NCBI GenBank assembly: GCA_035286665.1
Contig: DATECY010000011.1
Location: 1 to 19,995 of the forward strand
Length of the DNA stretch: 19,995 nucleotides
Reading direction: 5' to 3'
From: RBG-16-68-21 sp035286665
GTDB lineage: Bacteria; Actinomycetota; Acidimicrobiia; Spongiisociales; UBA11373
In this document: positions 1-8,167 of the stretch, piece by piece
How the letters are laid out: each line of letters begins with the position of its first letter
Numbering within the stretch: position 1 is the first letter of the stretch
The notes under the pieces: generated by a model
What the model saw: the letters and a program-made list of their open reading frames with translations, nothing else
Databases searched by the model: none
What the model was told of the DNA's origin: nothing
Translations under genes and position numbers: made by a program

Positions 1-312
1 CCCTGCGTAGATGTCGAAGCGTTCGATTCCCGTCTGTTCCACCACCGCCTCGAGGTCGAGGATCTGCGCCTCGAGCGACTGTGACGGAACCTGCCGCTGC
101 GACAGCCCGAACCCCCGGCCGTCGTATCGAATCAGCCGACGACCACGTCCGAGATCCTGGTACCACGCCGCCACCTCGGGAATCGACCACTCCAACTGAA
201 GATGGCTCCACGGCATCGACGGCATCGCCACGATGGGAAACCCGCTGCCCATCGACCAATACGCGATGTTCGCCCCGTCTGAGGTGCGGCTGAACTGAAC
301 GCCCGGGTCCAT
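1..312 (-). CDS. alpha/beta hydrolase, partial (C-terminal part outside window)
   Basis: The first 104 residues are visible; the gene runs off the left edge. The N-terminus reads MDPGVQFSRTSDGANIAYWS, followed by a segment with PWSHLQLEWSIPEV and then RYDGRGFGLSQR. This resembles the alpha/beta hydrolase domain that in actinobacteria is often fused to a LuxR-type HTH or an adenylate/guanylate cyclase domain. Whether such a domain follows cannot be seen here, and the nucleophile elbow lies beyond the edge. I chose ATG 312 because family members start just before VQ-x-x-RTSDG, and because a TACGGT -10-like box (323-328) sits 10 nt upstream. An in-frame ATG at 342 is the alternative. The gene follows yajQ on the same strand with about 55 nt between them. 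The hydrolase fold is fairly certain; the substrate is unknown. Confidence 0.75.
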   Translation of the reverse strand, partial: MDPGVQFSRTSDGANIAYWSMGSGFPIVAMPSMPWSHLQLEWSIPEVAAWYQDLGRGRRLIRYDGRGFGLSQRQVPSQSLEAQILDLEAVVEQTGIERFDIYAG

Positions 313-366
313 GGTGGGTCGAACCGTACCCGAGAAACCCATTCGCGAAGGAGCCGGGTGGGCAGC

Positions 367-852
367 TCAGTCCCGGAAGTTGATGAACTGGAGCGGGAGC
401 CTGAAGTCGAGGGTCCGCATTTCGGCGATGACCTCCTGGAGGTCGTCCCGCTTCTTGCCGGTGACTCGAACCAGATCGCCGTTGATCTGGGCCTGAACCT
501 TCATGCCCATGTCGCGGATCTTCTTGGCCAACTCCCGGGCCGATTCGGCGTCGAGGCCCTTGTTGAGCGAGAAGATCGCCTTGTAACGACCGCCCCCGAT
601 CTGTTGCGGATCCCCGCCGGCGAGCGATTTCAGCGAGACCTTGCGACGGACCAGTTTCTCCTTGAGGACGTCGATCGCCGCCTTGAGACGGTCCTCGGTG
701 GACGACTCGACGGTGACGGCATCGTCGCTCAGCACGGTCTTGGTGTCGCTGTCCTTGAAGTCGTACCTCGTGGTCGTCTCACGGTTCGCCTGGTCCACCG
801 CATTGCGGACCTCCTGCAGGTCCACCTGCGAGACGACGTCGAATGTGGGCAT
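367..852 (-). CDS. yajQ: YajQ family (UPF0234/DUF520) nucleotide-binding protein
   Basis: 161 residues, the usual family length. The N-terminus MPTFDVVSQVDLQEVRNAVD and the segment RYDFKDSDTKTV are family hallmarks, and the C-terminus keeps the VRVTGKKRDDLQEVIAEMR segment. YajQ proteins have two ferredoxin-like RNP domains. They bind nucleotides, and in Xanthomonas a member binds cyclic di-GMP and acts as a transcription co-regulator; the role in actinobacteria is unclear. The start is ATG 852 because a GGAGG box (859-863) lies 6 nt upstream and this is where family homology begins. The reading frame stays open upstream to 1026, but that extension is Arg-rich and does not resemble the family. 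Confidence 0.93.
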   Translation of the reverse strand: MPTFDVVSQVDLQEVRNAVDQANRETTTRYDFKDSDTKTVLSDDAVTVESSTEDRLKAAIDVLKEKLVRRKVSLKSLAGGDPQQIGGGRYKAIFSLNKGLDAESARELAKKIRDMGMKVQAQINGDLVRVTGKKRDDLQEVIAEMRTLDFRLPLQFINFRD

Positions 853-858
853 ATGCGC

Positions 859-863
859 CTCCA
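859..863 (-). promoter_or_regulatory. ribosome binding site that fixes the yajQ start
   Basis: GGAGG on the minus strand, 6 nt before ATG 852. It decides between this start and the longer open frame that reaches 1026. Confidence 0.7.
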
Positions 864-1018
864 TGGGTCTTTCGGCGGGTGCGCCGTCCCTCCGGCGTGG
901 CATTATTCCATCATGCCGACGCCGACCCCCCGCCGTTGCCGGGGCAACCTCTTCGCTTCGCCCTAGCGGCGCACCGCTCCGCCCCCGTTTCTTCGCCTCG
1001 TTCCGACAGGAGTCCGTC

Positions 1019-2296
1019 ATGAGCAACAGCCTCGTTCAGCGTCACGAAAAGGTCTACGCCCCCGTCATCACCTGGGATTCCGACCTGGAGGTCGTCTCCG
1101 CCGAGGGATCCTGGGTCACCGACGTCGAAGGTGAGAAGTACCTCGATTTCGCCTGCGGCATCTCGGTGGTCAACTCCGGCCACAACAACCCCGCCGTCGT
1201 CGCTGCGGCCAAGGATCAACTCGACCGCCTGTGGCACGCCGGGGGCGCCTTCCGCTACGACTCGCTCGTCACCGCCGCCGAGAAGGTGCTCGCCCACACC
1301 CCGAAGTCGATCGATCGGCTGTTCTTCATGAACTCGGGCGCCGAGGCGGTCGAGGCGTCGGTGAAGCTGGCCCGCAAGACCACCGGCCGCCAGGGCGTCA
1401 TCGCCTTCCGGGGCGCCTTTCACGGCCGGACCATGGGGTCGGTGACCTACACCACCTCCAAGGCCAAGTACCGCGAGGGGTACCACCCGCTGCTTCCCAG
1501 CGTGTTCATCACACCGTTTCCCCACCCCTACCGCTGGGGCATGACCGAAGACGAGGCGGCGGACTTCGCGATCCGTGAACTCGACATGCTCTTCGCCCAC
1601 CTGGTCACCCCGCACGAAGTGGCGGCGTTCCTCGTGGAGCCCGTTCAGGGCGAGGGCGGCTATTACCCGGCGCCGCAGCGCTTTCTGCAGCGCCTCCGTG
1701 ATCTGGCCGACGAGCACGACATCCTGCTCGTCCTCGACGAGATCCAGACCGGCTTCGGACGCACCGGCAAGTGGTTCGCGTCGGAGCACTACGGAATCGA
1801 TCCGGACGTCCTCGTCCTCGGCAAGGCGATCGCCAACGGCCTGCCGCTCTCCGCGGTGTCGGCTCGCTCCGACATCCTGGAGAAGTGGGCAGCCGGCTCA
1901 CACGGGACCACCTTCGGCGGCAACCCGGTGGCATGCGCCGCCGCCGCGGCGAACATGGACGTGCTCGCCGACCTGATCCCCAGGACCCCCGCCCTGTCGG
2001 AGCACGCCTTCAAGCGCTTCCGGGCGATGTCCGAGATGCACCCCACGATCGGTGACGTGCGCGGCCTGGGGCTGATGATCGGCATCGAATTGGTCAAGCC
2101 GGGCGGCAACACGCCCGACCCCGAGGCCTTCCCGTTCATCGCCGAGTTCGCCAGGGAACACCACATGCTGATCCTCGACTGCGGCCCTCACGCCAACGTG
2201 ATCCGGTTCATCCCTCCGCTGTCGGTGTCACTCGACGAGCTCGACCTGGGCATCGACGTGCTCGACGCGGCCATCACCGCGTACGAGAAGAGGTGA
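1019..2296 (+). CDS. class III PLP-dependent aminotransferase (GABA/acetylornithine type)
   Basis: 425 residues. It should transfer the omega-amino group of a substrate such as 4-aminobutyrate, ornithine or a relative to 2-oxoglutarate or pyruvate, using pyridoxal phosphate in the cytosol. Visible motifs are NSGAEAVEASVKLAR (105-119), AFHGRTMGS (133-141), VLDEIQTGFGRTG (238-250; Asp240 should hold the pyridine nitrogen), LGKAIANGLP (267-276; Lys269 is the Schiff-base lysine) and HGTTFGGNPVACAA (295-308). The start at ATG 1019 follows AGGAG (1008-1012) by 6 nt. A longer open frame exists upstream but lies antisense to yajQ. The stop codon is 4 nt before the carbamate kinase start, so the two genes should be co-transcribed and probably share a nitrogen-catabolic role. 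GabT is the closest impression, but motifs alone do not separate it from other subgroup II aminotransferases. Confidence 0.93.
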   Translation: MSNSLVQRHEKVYAPVITWDSDLEVVSAEGSWVTDVEGEKYLDFACGISVVNSGHNNPAVVAAAKDQLDRLWHAGGAFRYDSLVTAAEKVLAHTPKSIDRLFFMNSGAEAVEASVKLARKTTGRQGVIAFRGAFHGRTMGSVTYTTSKAKYREGYHPLLPSVFITPFPHPYRWGMTEDEAADFAIRELDMLFAHLVTPHEVAAFLVEPVQGEGGYYPAPQRFLQRLRDLADEHDILLVLDEIQTGFGRTGKWFASEHYGIDPDVLVLGKAIANGLPLSAVSARSDILEKWAAGSHGTTFGGNPVACAAAAANMDVLADLIPRTPALSEHAFKRFRAMSEMHPTIGDVRGLGLMIGIELVKPGGNTPDPEAFPFIAEFAREHHMLILDCGPHANVIRFIPPLSVSLDELDLGIDVLDAAITAYEKR

Positions 2297-2300
2297 GCTG

Positions 2301-3266
2301 ATGGCATCGAGCACATCGCCGTGGGAGGACGGCGGCGGGCCACCCGTCGTTGCCTTCGGAGGCAATGCCTTGCTCCCCGACGCCCGCGACCCGGACGCGG
2401 CGACGGCGCGAGCCGCGGAGTTCGCACGAGCCGTCCTGGCACTCATGCCCGAGGACACCGGCATGATCCTGGTCCACGGCAACGGCCCACAGGTCGGGGC
2501 GTCGCTGCTCCGGGTCGAGGCGGCGAGACACGAGGTGCCCATCTCCCCGCTCGACGTGCTCGTCGCCGAGACCCAGGGAAGCATCGGGTATCTGTTGTCG
2601 CGCGCTCTGCACAACGCGCTGTCTGCAAGCGGGATGCAGGTCGAGGTGGCGACGGTGGTGACCCAGGTGGTGGTGGATCCGAACGACCCTGCAATGCAGA
2701 ATCCGACAAAGCCGGTCGGTCCGTTCTATGACCCCTCCGAGGCGGATGCCCTCGAGACCGAGCGCGGCTGGCGACTCGTCGAGGTGCCGGGAAAGGGGGT
2801 GCGCAGGCTCGTTGCCTCGCCTCCGTCGATCGACGTCGTCGAGATCGACACCATCCTGCAGGCGGCCGGCAAGGGTCGGCTCGTCATATCGGGCGGCGGC
2901 GGCGGGATCCCCGTCGAGCGTCTCGGTGACGGCACCCTCCGTGGGGTCGAGGCGGTGATCGACAAGGACCGGACCGCTGCCCTGATCGCTCGGTCGGTGG
3001 ACGCTCGCGGGTTCGTCATCCTCACCGAGGTGGCGCATGCGTCCGTGGCGTTCGGCACACCGAACGAACGGCCGCTGCACGAGATGACCTCGGCACAGGC
3101 CTTGGGCCTTCTCGCCTCGGGTGAATTCCCGCCTGGATCGATGGGCCCCAAGATCGAGTCCTGTATCGCCTACTCCCTGGAGACGCGCCGACCGGCCCTG
3201 ATCACGAGCGTTGACGGGCTTCCCGGAGCGTTGGCGCACGAAGACGGCACCTGGATCATGCCATGA
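2301..3266 (+). CDS. arcC: carbamate kinase
   Basis: 321 residues, close to the usual 310. The enzyme interconverts carbamoyl phosphate plus ADP with carbamate plus ATP; in catabolism it yields ATP. It belongs to the amino acid kinase fold. Visible motifs are FGGNALL (19-25), HGNGPQVG (59-66), TQVVVDPNDP (121-130), PTKPVGPFY (135-143), GGGGGIPV (198-205), DKD (221-223) and GSMGPK (279-284), all characteristic of carbamate kinase. The SD (AGGTGAG) overlaps the stop of the aminotransferase just upstream, so translation is probably coupled. No arcA or arcB is visible, so this is not a standard arginine deiminase operon within the window. The carbamoyl phosphate could come from ornithine, purine or pyrimidine breakdown encoded elsewhere (inference). 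Confidence 0.95.
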   Translation: MASSTSPWEDGGGPPVVAFGGNALLPDARDPDAATARAAEFARAVLALMPEDTGMILVHGNGPQVGASLLRVEAARHEVPISPLDVLVAETQGSIGYLLSRALHNALSASGMQVEVATVVTQVVVDPNDPAMQNPTKPVGPFYDPSEADALETERGWRLVEVPGKGVRRLVASPPSIDVVEIDTILQAAGKGRLVISGGGGGIPVERLGDGTLRGVEAVIDKDRTAALIARSVDARGFVILTEVAHASVAFGTPNERPLHEMTSAQALGLLASGEFPPGSMGPKIESCIAYSLETRRPALITSVDGLPGALAHEDGTWIMP

Positions 3267-3267
3267 G

Positions 3268-3296
3268 GAAGCGGCCTCCCTGGGGGAGGCCGCTTT
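3268..3296 (+). terminator. hairpin terminator after carbamate kinase
   Basis: A perfect 12-bp stem (AAGCGGCCTCCC / GGGAGGCCGCTT) with a 3-nt loop starts 2 nt after the arcC stop and is followed by TTTCGACTTGG. It also sits 31 nt beyond the stop of the convergent small gene, so it may work in both directions. Confidence 0.8.
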
Positions 3297-3326
3297 CGAC
3301 TTGGTTGGTTCTGAAGCAAAGCCTGC

Positions 3327-3530
3327 TCAGCGTCCGGCGGCGTACTCCGGTGTGAACTCGCCGCGCAGTCGGCGGAAGGTCGCCGGGGCGTGCTGGAAGC
3401 AGTGGGTTTCGCGGTTGTAACGGCTGAGGTTCGTCGAACATCCCTCGGTGTCGCACACGCGGTGCTCCCCGTAGGTCTTCGGTCGGCGGCGGGTTCGACC
3501 CGCCGCGACGGCGCGCATCGTTCCTTCCAT
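3327..3530 (-). CDS. small conserved protein with a Cys4/Cys3His-like putative zinc motif
   Basis: 67 residues. I cannot give it a named family. The core reads YGEHRVCDTEGCSTNLSRYN followed by ETHCFQHAP, which gives Cys-x4-Cys-x12-Cys-x2-His, a plausible small zinc-binding site; the N-terminus is basic (GRTRRRPKT). The Cys spacing plus the LSRYN turn suggests a zinc knuckle that binds nucleic acid or protein (inference). I chose ATG 3530 because AGGAG (3538-3542) lies 7 nt upstream. ATG 3518, 12 nt further in and behind GGAAGGAA, is equally possible and gives 63 residues. The frame stays open upstream to 3737, but that part runs through the heptamer repeat and the acs terminator and is unlikely to be translated. 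Confidence 0.7.
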   Translation of the reverse strand: MEGTMRAVAAGRTRRRPKTYGEHRVCDTEGCSTNLSRYNRETHCFQHAPATFRRLRGEFTPEYAAGR

Positions 3531-3591
3531 CGCATGACTCCTGTCTCGTGCATCAGGAACAACGATTTCGAGTGGGGTAAGTATTCCAGGG

Positions 3592-3637
3592 GGCAATTGG
3601 CAATTGGCGATTGGCGATTGGCGATTGGCGATTGGAC
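3592..3637. repeat. heptamer tandem repeat array (CCAATCG on the minus strand)
   Basis: Read on the minus strand this is about four copies of CCAATCG followed by two of CCAATTG. It lies in the 222-bp gap between acs and the small zinc-motif gene. Related arrays occur at 14534-14562 and 16222-16295, all intergenic. Confidence 0.85.
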
Positions 3638-3703
3638 GGACGTTGGAGATTGGGGGCGATGGGCGACAGGCGTTCCCGACGGGAGACGGGAGACGGACAA
3701 GAC

Positions 3704-3735
3704 GAAGGAGCCGCGGCTTTCGCCGCGGCTCCTTC
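3704..3735 (-). terminator. hairpin terminator after acetyl-CoA synthetase
   Basis: A perfect 14-bp stem (GAAGGAGCCGCGGC / GCCGCGGCTCCTTC) with a TTTC loop begins 17 nt after the acs stop. On the minus strand it is followed by GTCTTGTCC, a weak U-tract. The position and strength fit a terminator. Confidence 0.8.
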
Positions 3736-3752
3736 ATCCGCGCCAGCGCGTG

Positions 3753-5708
<1,956 letters not shown>

Positions 5709-5714
5709 TCTGGG

Positions 5715-5720
5715 CCTCCC
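5715..5720 (-). promoter_or_regulatory. ribosome binding site supporting the TTG start of acs
   Basis: GGGAGG on the minus strand, 6 nt before TTG 5708. No comparable SD stands before the in-frame ATG codons at 5747 or 5771. Confidence 0.6.
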
Positions 5721-5745
5721 TTGGGACAACGATGAAATTGGGTTC

Positions 5746-5751
5746 ATCGTA
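5746..5751 (-). promoter_or_regulatory. candidate -10 box of acs
   Basis: TACGAT on the minus strand fits TANNNT. It would start transcription near 5739 and leave a leader of about 30 nt with the GGGAGG SD. No convincing -35 is seen. Confidence 0.35.
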
Positions 5752-5802
5752 CGGAAGGACTCAGGCCGCATCTTCGGGCGAAAGTCCCTCTGTTCGCGCC
5801 GT

Positions 5803-7308
5803 TCAGCGGCGGCGCTGCGGCCGGATCTTGAAGTCTCGGGAGGGACCACCGACCGTCCCGATGAGCACCACCAGGCTGACCAGGATGGCGAGCGCCTGCA
5901 GCCAGTCGCCGGCCACGGCATAGACGGTGCGACGCGAGGTCTGCAGGTTCACCACCCCGCGCACCACGTCGTCGGTGAACAGTTCAGAAGTCGCACCCAT
6001 GGAACCGTCGGCGCGGATGATGGTCGACTTGCCGGTCACCGCGGCGTGGATGACGTCCACCCCCAGCGACGCGGCCGACATCCGCACCATCCCCAGCAAC
6101 TGATCTGATGCCGATCCTCTGCCGTACGACCCCTCGTTGGTGGCGACGACGATGAGTTGGGCTCCCGCAGTCACTTCGCTCCGTATCAGGCCGGAGAAAG
6201 CCGCCTCGAACGAGATCACCGACCCGAAGTAGCCGGACCCGTCGGCCACCTCGATCGGGAAGACGACGGGTTGGTCGCCCCGGTTCATGTCGTTGGGCAC
6301 CTCGTCCAACTGGGGGATGAACTGGAGGACCTTGCGGAACGGGACGAACTCTCCGAACGGCACGGGATGCCGCTTGAGGTATTCGCCGATCACCTCTCCG
6401 TTGGGGGCGAAGACGACGTTGTAGTTGTCGAAGGTTCCGGGCTGTCCCGGTCTGGTGCCCCCTGCGAGCAAGTAGCCGCCGATGCGGGCGGCCTGGGCGC
6501 CCATGTCGCGTCGGACCTGGCCGTTGAACGTCGGATTGACGGTCCCGCCGAAGGAGTCCTCGCCCCACACGACGAGGTCGGCGGAACCGGCATCGACCCT
6601 CGTGCCGGTGAGGGACATGTGGTTGTTGTAGATTCGGACCTTCTCGTTGTCGCAATGCACTCGCGGGCACGGCGAGTTGCCCTGGACTATCGCCACCCGC
6701 ACCGCCGGACCGTTGGCATCGGGAGCAAATACGGCGCCGAGCAGGGTGAATACGACGATCACCGACAGCGCCAGTTCCATGGGCCGGCGATCATGCTCTT
6801 CGTCGAAGGTCAACACCACGCCGGCGGCGCAGGCGATGACGAGCACGCCCCATCCGCTCGCACCGAACCATTGCGCCGCTGCCCGCGGCCACGACAGCGT
6901 GCCGACCGGGTACCCCACAGATCCCCACGGGAACCCTCCGAGGGGCAAGCGAGCGCGCAGGAACTCCCAGAGGGCCCAACCCCCGACCGCCACCGACCAC
7001 CAGCGCCACGGGGACCAGGTGCGGGCGACGTACATGACCAGGGCGTAGCCCGCGGCCCACAGGCCCATGACGATGCTCACTGGAATCCACGCCACGGCGC
7101 CGAGGATGAACATCCACGACAACATGGCACCGAAGAACACGGCCCCGAAAAGGAAACCCAGCCACCCCGCTTCCCGCGCCGTGTTCACCCGGCGCATCGC
7201 CCAGAGGAACGGAATCGGGGCGACGAAGATCAGGAGACCGAGGTTCGCGGGCGGAAACGATGCCCACATGAGGAAAGCCGAGAACAACACAGCAGCGATC
7301 TGACGCAT
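5803..7308 (-). CDS. lnt: apolipoprotein N-acyltransferase homologue with Ser at the catalytic Cys position
   Basis: 501 residues. Lnt adds the third acyl chain to the N-terminal Cys of lipoproteins at the outer face of the cytoplasmic membrane. The N-terminal part has about six or seven hydrophobic segments (roughly 1-195), followed by an extracytoplasmic nitrilase-like domain (about 203-455) and a last membrane segment (about 466-488). Of the Glu-Lys-Cys triad, Glu250 (VVWGEDSF) and Lys312 (YLKRHPVPFGEF) are present. The third position reads VISFEAAF with Ser366 (TCG) where the family has Cys, so classical thioester chemistry is doubtful. The start ATG 7308 has no SD, but TACCCT (7318-7323) lies 9 nt upstream, which fits leaderless translation. 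The divergent neighbour is an inositol monophosphatase family gene 38 bp away. Confidence 0.88.
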   Translation of the reverse strand: MRQIAAVLFSAFLMWASFPPANLGLLIFVAPIPFLWAMRRVNTAREAGWLGFLFGAVFFGAMLSWMFILGAVAWIPVSIVMGLWAAGYALVMYVARTWSPWRWWSVAVGGWALWEFLRARLPLGGFPWGSVGYPVGTLSWPRAAAQWFGASGWGVLVIACAAGVVLTFDEEHDRRPMELALSVIVVFTLLGAVFAPDANGPAVRVAIVQGNSPCPRVHCDNEKVRIYNNHMSLTGTRVDAGSADLVVWGEDSFGGTVNPTFNGQVRRDMGAQAARIGGYLLAGGTRPGQPGTFDNYNVVFAPNGEVIGEYLKRHPVPFGEFVPFRKVLQFIPQLDEVPNDMNRGDQPVVFPIEVADGSGYFGSVISFEAAFSGLIRSEVTAGAQLIVVATNEGSYGRGSASDQLLGMVRMSAASLGVDVIHAAVTGKSTIIRADGSMGATSELFTDDVVRGVVNLQTSRRTVYAVAGDWLQALAILVSLVVLIGTVGGPSRDFKIRPQRRR

Positions 7309-7317
7309 TGGCGAGCG

Positions 7318-7323
7318 AGGGTA
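7318..7323 (-). promoter_or_regulatory. candidate -10 box for leaderless lnt
   Basis: TACCCT (TANNNT class) on the minus strand, 9 nt before ATG 7308; no SD is present. Confidence 0.45.
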
Positions 7324-7333
7324 GCGGAGGCCC

Positions 7334-7339
7334 TACAGT
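7334..7339 (+). promoter_or_regulatory. candidate -10 box for leaderless IMPase-family gene
   Basis: TACAGT (TANNNT class), exactly 7 nt before GTG 7347. This is the usual arrangement for leaderless actinobacterial genes. A TTGGCG at 7308-7313 is a weak -35 candidate with a 20-nt spacer. Confidence 0.5.
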
Positions 7340-7346
7340 CGGATGC

Positions 7347-8117
7347 GTGGACGACCTCGGCATCGCTCGAGCAGCGGCAGCCGCAGCGGCGATGGTGATA
7401 CGCAACCACGCGAGCCGACCTCGGCACGCCGACTTCAAAGGCGTGGGGAACCCGGTGACGGAGGCGGACAGGGAGGCCGAACAGGTCATCGTCGCCACCA
7501 TCAAGTTGCATCGTCCCGACGACGGGATCCTCGCCGAGGAAGGCGCTGCAGCCAAGGGGTCCACCGGCAGGCGGTGGGTGATCGACCCGCTCGACGGCAC
7601 CGTCAACTTTCTCCACGGCATCCCCCAGGTTGCCGTGTCGATCGCCCTCGAGGACCCGACGGGGGTTGCCGTCGGCGTCGTTCGCGACGTGTTTCGGGAC
7701 GAAGAGTTCACCACGCTCAGGGGCGGCGGCGCCTTCCTGGCCGGGCACACGATCACAGCCGCGGCGACGACCGACCTCGGTGACGCGCTCATCTCCACTG
7801 GCTTTCCCTACGACCGACGCGACAACGCCGCCGAATACGGGCGGCACGTGGGGGCCGTGCTCGGACGGGTGAGGGGAATCCGACGCCTGGGGGCCGCAGC
7901 CCTCGACCTCGCCTGGGTCGCCTGCGGGCGACTCGACGGCCACTGGGAGGTGAAGTTGTCACCGTGGGACGTTGCCGCCGGGTTCCTCCTGGTGCGCGAG
8001 GCGGGCGGCATCGTCACCGCGCCCGACGGCGGCCAAGCGTCGCACTCGGCCTTCGTGGCGGCGGCACCCGGAATCCACGAGGCGCTCCGAGTGGTGGTCA
8101 CCGAAGCGCTGGGATAG
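7347..8117 (+). CDS. inositol monophosphatase family protein (IMPase/HisN-like)
   Basis: 256 residues with a GTG start, normal for the family. These Mg-dependent phosphatases hydrolyse myo-inositol 1-phosphate, histidinol phosphate or similar sugar phosphates. Metal ligands are visible: Glu64-Glu65 (ILAEEG), Asp80 and Asp83 (WVIDPLDGTVNFLHG, 77-91), and Asp208 (SPWDVAAGFLLVREAGG). The frame is open back to a TTG at 7308, but GTG 7347 gives the expected family N-terminus and lies 7 nt behind a -10 box. Because ino1 is in the same window it could complete inositol synthesis, but the two genes are 9 kb apart and histidinol phosphatase activity is an equally good guess. The gene is followed after about 50 nt by the amidohydrolase. 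Confidence 0.9.
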   Translation: MDDLGIARAAAAAAAMVIRNHASRPRHADFKGVGNPVTEADREAEQVIVATIKLHRPDDGILAEEGAAAKGSTGRRWVIDPLDGTVNFLHGIPQVAVSIALEDPTGVAVGVVRDVFRDEEFTTLRGGGAFLAGHTITAAATTDLGDALISTGFPYDRRDNAAEYGRHVGAVLGRVRGIRRLGAAALDLAWVACGRLDGHWEVKLSPWDVAAGFLLVREAGGIVTAPDGGQASHSAFVAAAPGIHEALRVVVTEALG

Positions 8118-8154
8118 CGACCCCGATGGACGGGTCGCATCATGCGTCGCCCGG

Positions 8155-8160
8155 TACCCT
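8155..8160 (+). promoter_or_regulatory. candidate -10 box for leaderless amidohydrolase gene
   Basis: TACCCT (TANNNT class), exactly 7 nt before GTG 8168, with no SD. This favours GTG 8168 over ATG 8126, which lies upstream of this box. Confidence 0.45.
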
Positions 8161-8167
8161 CCCGCTG

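Noticed and set aside
6157..7398. 413-residue open frame on the plus strand
   Set aside because: It is antisense to lnt, which has membrane segments and triad residues; this frame has neither.
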